From Uloborus plumipes (taxonomy: Eukaryota; Arthropoda; Arachnida; Araneae; Uloboridae), in contig JAXGGA010002067.1 in assembly GCA_038373865.1 (NCBI GenBank), positions 26,001-90,000 of the forward strand: 64,000 nt of DNA, given 5' to 3'. Both the position numbers and the translations under genes were made by a program. A model generated the notes under the pieces. The model did no database searches, was not told where the DNA came from, and was given only the letters and a program-made list of their open reading frames with translations. Within the stretch, counting starts at the first letter, position 1, and every line of letters starts with the position of its first letter. Below, piece by piece: positions 59,012 to 64,000 of this stretch.

Positions 59012-60025
59012 AAGAAAATCGGAAATTGCAAAAGACATTTTTTTTTCATTGCTGCAAAAGTTTAGACAAAAGTCAGAGTTTGCAAATATACCTTGAAATG
59101 TGATTAGTGGAAGTACGGCGTGATTTTTTTCTTCAACTATAAAGTGCAGAGAGCGCTCAATAAATAATTAAAATCTTAAAATATCTGTAGTTCTCGTGTA
59201 AAGAAGATGAAAAAGTTTGAAAACCTAAATTTGAAAGTGAACGCACTTTGTTAATTTTTAGTATTTAAATCGGTCCTAGTAGGGTAGTACATTGTTTTTA
59301 CTTCGTGGAGAGCAAATTTAGATATACGTATCGATCAAACATGCCCAGAAAAACTATATTTCTTAAGGATGAAGGAATTGAAAAAACGGCTCAAACTGAT
59401 AATGCGCCCCTTAATCCAACAAAACTTCAACTTAAGTCAAAAACAGCACGTGGCAGCATAAGTAGATGAATAAAAAAAAACAAAGAATTGTGCTTGAGCC
59501 TTTTCAGGAATAGCTTCCCAAATAAGCCAAATTTTAATAGGAAAAACAGCACATGTATCATCGTGACTAAAAAATGAATGTTACTTTCTCTGATGAAAAT
59601 TATTAAAATTTGATAATCGCCTAGATGGGTTATAATTCTATTAGCGTGACTTCAGAAAAGATCCGATGAGCATATGCTGTGCTGCTTTGACTATTAAAAT
59701 CTGGTTTCTTTGGGACACTGTGTCTGAAAAGACTCACACACAATTCTTTGTTTTTTTATGCATCCTGATTGAGTTGCTCATCTACTTATGCTGTCACGTG
59801 CTGTTTTTGACCCAAGTTGAAGTTTGTAGGATTAAGGGGCGCGCTAGAGATTTTAAGATTTTAATTCTTCATTGAGCGCTCTCTGCGCTTTATAGTTGAA
59901 GAAAAAAGTCACGCTTTACTTCCACCAATCACATTTCAATTGATATTTGCATAAACTCTGACTTTTGTCTTAACTTTTGCAGCAATAAAAAAAAAAAGAC
60001 TTTTGTAATTTCCGATTTTTGTTTC
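59012..60025. mobile_element. 1-kb foldback element with diverged long arms
   Basis: Left arm from AAAATCGGAAATTGCAAAAG (59014) and right arm to CTTTTGTAATTTCCGATTTT pair along several hundred bp: GTGCAGAGAGCGCTCAATAA with TTGAGCGCTCTCTGCGC; GCGCCCCTTAATCC with GGATTAAGGGGCGCG; AACAGCACGTGGCAGCATAA with TATGCTGTCACGTGCTG; GAATTGTGCTTGAG with CTCACACACAATTC. The symmetry centre is near 59615. Arms are about 80% alike by eye. No target duplication found. Confidence 0.75.
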
Positions 60026-62724
60026 GGTAATATTTTTCAAAACTCCAGACACGTATTTGGGACCATATTGTCTACCTGCAGTAGAAATTTGAAAGCATTT
60101 CAACGAGTAGTTTTCTTTTAAGTCATATATTTGCATGTTGTGTAAACTTTCGCATCGCAGTGTACAATGTTTAAAAGTAAGCATATATACAAAACATAAA
60201 TGAATAACAATTTTGAAGCAACGTATTAAAAGGTTTACTCAATTTTTAAATAATTTCTAAAAACACAGCTAGATAAAGGATTTTTGCAAATCATTATAAT
60301 TTTATTGCAATAAGTATTTCTTTATGAACATAAGTTGTCAGTAGTTAAGATATAAAATTTTAATTTTAATTACTGTACCCTTTTTCAGATAAAATATTTA
60401 TCAAGCAGTTCCAAAACTAATATAATTCGGAAAAAAATTACATTAAATACCTATCTTTTATCCAGAAAATCTTAAATTTAATTACTTATTGTTTTAGTGC
60501 TAAGATATTATAAGCTAAACTTTTTTTGAATAATATATTTCGAAATTATTTAAATGTGTTTTCGTATTGTAGATAGAAACACTACATATCATTTTCCTTT
60601 TCCATTTTTCTCCTGAGGTACGTTAAAGAAATGATGATATATCCTAGTCGTAATGGAAGGTGTTGTAAGAAATGAACTATTTCTAGTTTCTCATCAAATA
60701 ATCCATTATTGAAAGAACTCGGATATTAAGTCCCATCTTGATATTGTGTCCATAACTTATAAGATTCTTATCCTGGTTATCTCAAGGGCAAGTAATGTGA
60801 AGCAGTAGGAGATAAGCAAATATGTTCAAAACAGTAAAAAAAATCCATCAAGCCCTATTATAATTTAGGTATTATATTCATCAGACAAAAATAAAATTAT
60901 AGTTTATTTACTAAAATTTTTCTCAATAATTGAACCAGTTTCCTAAAAGCCAATACATATTTACTAGACATTTTGGTGTTTGAGATAATGCCGTTAATGC
61001 TTGAACATTTTCGTGTTAATAAAGTGTAGTATTTTACCAGTTCAAAAATAGTTTTATTTTATTAGTAATAATGAAAGCTAAATGATACTAAAGGGCTCTT
61101 AAAGCCATTCTATACAAATAACTGAATATTTTCAACGTCACACTTAAAATCAAATTATAGACTACTTGTTAAAGCACTTTTCGACATTAATAATTCGATT
61201 TTACATACCATTCGAGATAATACATATATGGAACACTAAAATTAGATTTTATATTTAGGGGATCTTTTTTCTAGCATTACTATGGTATTCCCAAAATCAA
61301 AGTACCCGTACTTAGTATAGCATTAGAACTAGAAATGGGCTTCATAAATACCATTGTCAGACGTACATTACGAATATCGAAGTTATATTGTCTAAGACAG
61401 CATTAGTACTCAGCATTAGTGCCCAATAAATGGTAACACATATTCACTGAGTACTCCAGCGTAAGCTGTTAATGTACATTCGAGCATGATTTATCCCTAG
61501 CCTGCAAAGTTCCGTTTTTTTGTATTTAATGAAAGATTTTCATATACACTTTCGAGAAAAAATATGATTTTTTTCGACAAAAGTCCTGTGCATCCATAAG
61601 CTCACATTTTTTGCATTGAAAAAGACGTTCCTTATAACGTCGAAACACGTGTCAGCAGCATTCCTGCGTATTTGTGCTTTTATAACGTTATTGTAATTGC
61701 TTTTATTTTATGTACAAAGGTATTTTATCTTCCAGACCTAAAATTTCTGTTTTATGTCCTGAATTAGCAAGTGAATCCTGAATTAGCAAGCCGCCTGAAC
61801 GAGGACGGCATTTATATGCTCTTCAAATTTTACCGCAAATTAAAAAAATATATATATACGCATTATTAGGTTAAGAAAATTGACAGCATATGAATGTTTT
61901 TAAAATTAGCGACTATTATTTTCTGCAACGGTAAAGGAGCTTTCTCCTGCTTAGAGCGATGATGAATCGTATACGATTGTGTCTCTCCGCGCACGCAAAA
62001 TGCATTAACATATGCTATGCGCTTTTTCACCAACCGATTCAATGGTCGATTGTGTATCGTTTCCATTGAGCCAATATCGTTTATTAGACCTGTTTGTCGG
62101 AAAGCACCTGTCGTTCCATTCGCGTCTGCCCGATAGCAATTCTTCTGTTTACTTTTATCGCGCGAGAAATATCGATGGCTTACTGAACGAAATCTGTTGA
62201 TCTTAAAAACAGTGCAATAGATATCACGATATCGTACTTATCGTTGCAGAATTACCAACTGATTATTGTCATTAAATGGTGTGTTGATGATTGTCGTTAA
62301 GTGGAAAAGCGCTCTTAGTTGCGCAATCATTACGCATGCTGCAATGAATGTAAAATTTATACAGAACAGAAATTTAAATTGAATCCGTTGTTTTTCGTAA
62401 ATACTAGGGAAAGATTGGGTGCTAGTGCTTAAAACGCTATGGCTTGATTATGAAGAGATAGCGGCTGACCTTGAAGAAGAAACAGACCGCTTCATTTTAT
62501 AATTGGCAGCATCAGAAAGATCACGCAGGAAGTAAAATATTTAATGACTTAAGCAGTAAAACACTCATTTTCTCACTGATTCTACCAATTTAAAAATGAA
62601 GCTGCCCGTATACGCCTCAAGGTCAGCCTTCCATCTCTCCGTGGTCAAGTTTTAGGATTTCGTTATTTCATTTACATACAAGGCAACACAAGAAAGACTT
62701 ACATTACAACGAGGAGAAAATAAA
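60026..62724. other. AT-rich stretch with a CpG-containing segment
   Basis: Mostly unrecognised. About 61970-62200 is richer in G+C and CpG than its surroundings and has a 62-codon frame (62012-62200) without a recognisable domain. Confidence 0.4.
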
Positions 62725-62832
62725 CCTAAGTAGCACACTTCGTTTTTTAAACGTTGTAAAATGGTTATTAACGTTGTGACAACCGCTTAAAAACGTTTAT
62801 AAAACGTTTAAAGGTTATTTGTGCTACCTGGG
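62725..62832. mobile_element. Short CCCAGGTAGCACA MITE, copy 3 (inverse)
   Basis: Starts CCTAAGTAGCACACTTCG and ends GTGCTACCTGGG. The interior is the inverse of the copies at 22.4 and 22.8 kb (AACGTTGTAAAATGG, TAAAAACGTTTATAAAACG). Confidence 0.8.
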
Positions 62833-62833
62833 A

Positions 62834-62905
62834 AAGAAGGTGGTAATCGAACCCACGTATTTCGGTTACAAAGCGAAGCTTTTACCACCGATCTGCGGAA
62901 GCCTC
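62834..62905 (-). repeat. tRNA-Thr-like relic
   Basis: On the minus strand GATCGGTGGTAAAAGC resembles an A box and D-arm. TTCGC-TTTGTAA-CCGAA gives an anticodon stem-loop with TGT (Thr) in the loop. GTGGGTTCGATTACCAC gives a T-arm with the GGTTCGATTACC B box. The acceptor ends do not pair. It could be a tRNA pseudogene or the head of a SINE. It adjoins the MITE at 62725-62832. Confidence 0.4.
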
Positions 62906-63521
62906 ACTTGCACCTCTTATAGACAGATTAAGCGTTTCACTAATAACGGCTGATTCATGATATAAAATATTCCTTTCTCTAATAAGGGATTTTTGCGTAC
63001 GCAAAGCAGCTCTATATGATCTGGCAATATGAATTCCAGATTAAAAAAATACAATTTCATAAATTTTAATGTTTTCTATTTGTTTTTAATATAGTAAATA
63101 GTTGGAACTTATGAACACGGGGCAGAAGTAAAACACATAAAGCAGTTATTTCTTTCGGAACTTCAATCAATACCCTTGCTTTTCTCCCTTTTCTTAGTCA
63201 TCATAATATGTAGAAGTTTGTTTCATATTCTATTTTTAAGTCAAGCACTTGCTAAAATTGCTCTGTACAAAATGTTTCACTCCATAATTCCAGCAACCAG
63301 TTCAATCAAATTTTGTATTTGTGTTATTCTTGTTGCAGATCAGTTTTACACCCTTGTGCAAATTGTTTGAAACAAAGTATTTTTTTTGTGAATTTAAAAA
63401 TCATTCCTATTTTTCTTTACCGATTATACTAAAATTAGTAAAAAGATGGATGAGATGATTAAATCCTTTACCTATCATCAATTTCTACTAATCATAAGGG
63501 TTCTAAGAGTGTATTTGCAGG
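62906..63521. other. AT-rich stretch, nothing recognised
   Basis: I looked for the left TIR of the Tc1-like copy that follows and did not find it. Confidence 0.4.
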
Positions 63522-64000
63522 ATGGAAACTGCAGCTATAATCATGTCAGTTGAGATTTCACTGTCGTCCGCGATGGATATAACACAGCGAAATCTTACAA
63601 AGATTGCTGCTCTTTCTAAACATAGGCCAAAGACTTATAGAGAGCTTTCGAAGATAGTTGGCGTTAGTATTGTAACTGTGAGCCGTATTATAAAACAAAA
63701 TAGAGAAGCAGATTCGATGTCTCCAAAGAGGAGAAGGAAATGATCCTGAAAATTGGACAAAACACCATGATATGACTCTTTTCTACTTATGCAAAGTAAA
63801 AAAAAAACTCGAATGACTGGTGCAGCTCTTAATAGAGATATAAAAATGCACGGAATGAATATTAGCTCCTCAACTGTTCGAAGAAACCTTATTGTAGCCG
63901 GTAAGCCTGCCTATCGGCTTATGAAGAAACAACTTCTGACTCCACCAATGAGGAAAAAGCGCTACTTGTAGGTGTTAAAATGTAAGAGTTGAGCTGCTGA
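63522..64000 (+). pseudogene. Tc1-like transposase, N-terminal part, running off the window
   Basis: From ATG at 63522 the protein has a paired-type helix-turn-helix, including RPKTYRELSKIVGVSIVTVS, which binds the TIRs in Tc1/Tc3-type transposases. A stop follows at 63741-63743 after SMSPKRRRK, normally the linker between the two DNA-binding subdomains. The same frame resumes at 63789 with the second subdomain (ALNRDIKMHGMNISSSTVRR, MKKQLLTPPMRKKRYL) up to a stop at 63969-63971. Then WAKxY-type sequence is expected but stops continue to the window's end. The catalytic domain lies outside. It is a pseudogene by its in-frame stops. A TTTGCAG directly before the ATG could by chance look like a splice acceptor. 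Confidence 0.82.

Noticed and set aside
1..64000. CRISPR arrays, rRNA genes, intact tRNA genes and bacterial-type operons
   Set aside because: I looked for regularly spaced short repeats, conserved rRNA core motifs and full cloverleaves and saw none. The direct repeats found are explained by tandem duplication or target duplications.

Overview
The window is AT-rich eukaryotic DNA built almost entirely from decayed and nested mobile elements. I found no intact host protein-coding gene, rRNA, CRISPR array or bacterial-type operon. The best reading is an arthropod genome, probably a spider. The grounds are the mixture of Tc1/mariner, mariner, hAT, piggyBac, pogo/Tigger, PIF/Harbinger-like and Helitron pieces, and a palindromic repeat whose arms read MQYTANS..., a string I remember from automatic orb-weaver protein predictions. 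That recollection is from memory and unchecked. The window is most likely intergenic or lies inside one or more very large introns.

Layout. 1-811: 3' half of a dead Tc1-like element. 1559-1978: CACTG-ended MITE. 2934-5848: element with long inverted arms and a second palindromic MITE nested in its right arm. 6729-8548: hAT MITE, pogo-like MITE, and a piggyBac-like element inserted in an older repeat whose relative, with an empty site, is at 37.0-37.6 kb. 9151-9708: reverse transcriptase fragment. 11317-16819: a TA-flanked element with GGCAC-rich ends, holding a hAT MITE (perfect 8-bp duplication) and an internally deleted Helitron, which itself holds a nearly perfect 651-bp palindrome. 17-36 kb: mostly unrecognised AT-rich DNA with scattered MITEs. 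36.4-48.3 kb: a TIR element, three entries of the palindromic family or its nested insert, a Tigger-like MITE and a dead Tc1 copy. 50.7-52.4 kb: a mariner transposase relic split by a 1.24-kb insert that carries an intron-containing gene fragment. 53.8-60.0 kb: hAT MITEs, a 2.9-kb element with about 60-bp TIRs and a 3-bp duplication, a Harbinger-like MITE and a 1-kb foldback. 63522-64000: N-terminal half of another dead Tc1-like transposase.

The most unusual item is the palindromic family at 16931, 30128, 35745, 43151 and 43858. Four copies have direct-repeat duplications of 9, 11, 13 and 9 bp, one constant end resembling a 3' tail and another end starting at a constant internal position. This looks more like reverse transcription with inversion than cut-and-paste transposition. 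The second is the 1.24-kb insert in the mariner: it carries an exon-intron-exon fragment resembling the N-terminal part of SWIM/YqaJ-type proteins, and its short intron is flanked by a 14-bp direct repeat containing the splice signals.

The window does not show a set of genes working together. What it records is the order of insertion events, often exactly, because target duplications and empty-site relatives survive.
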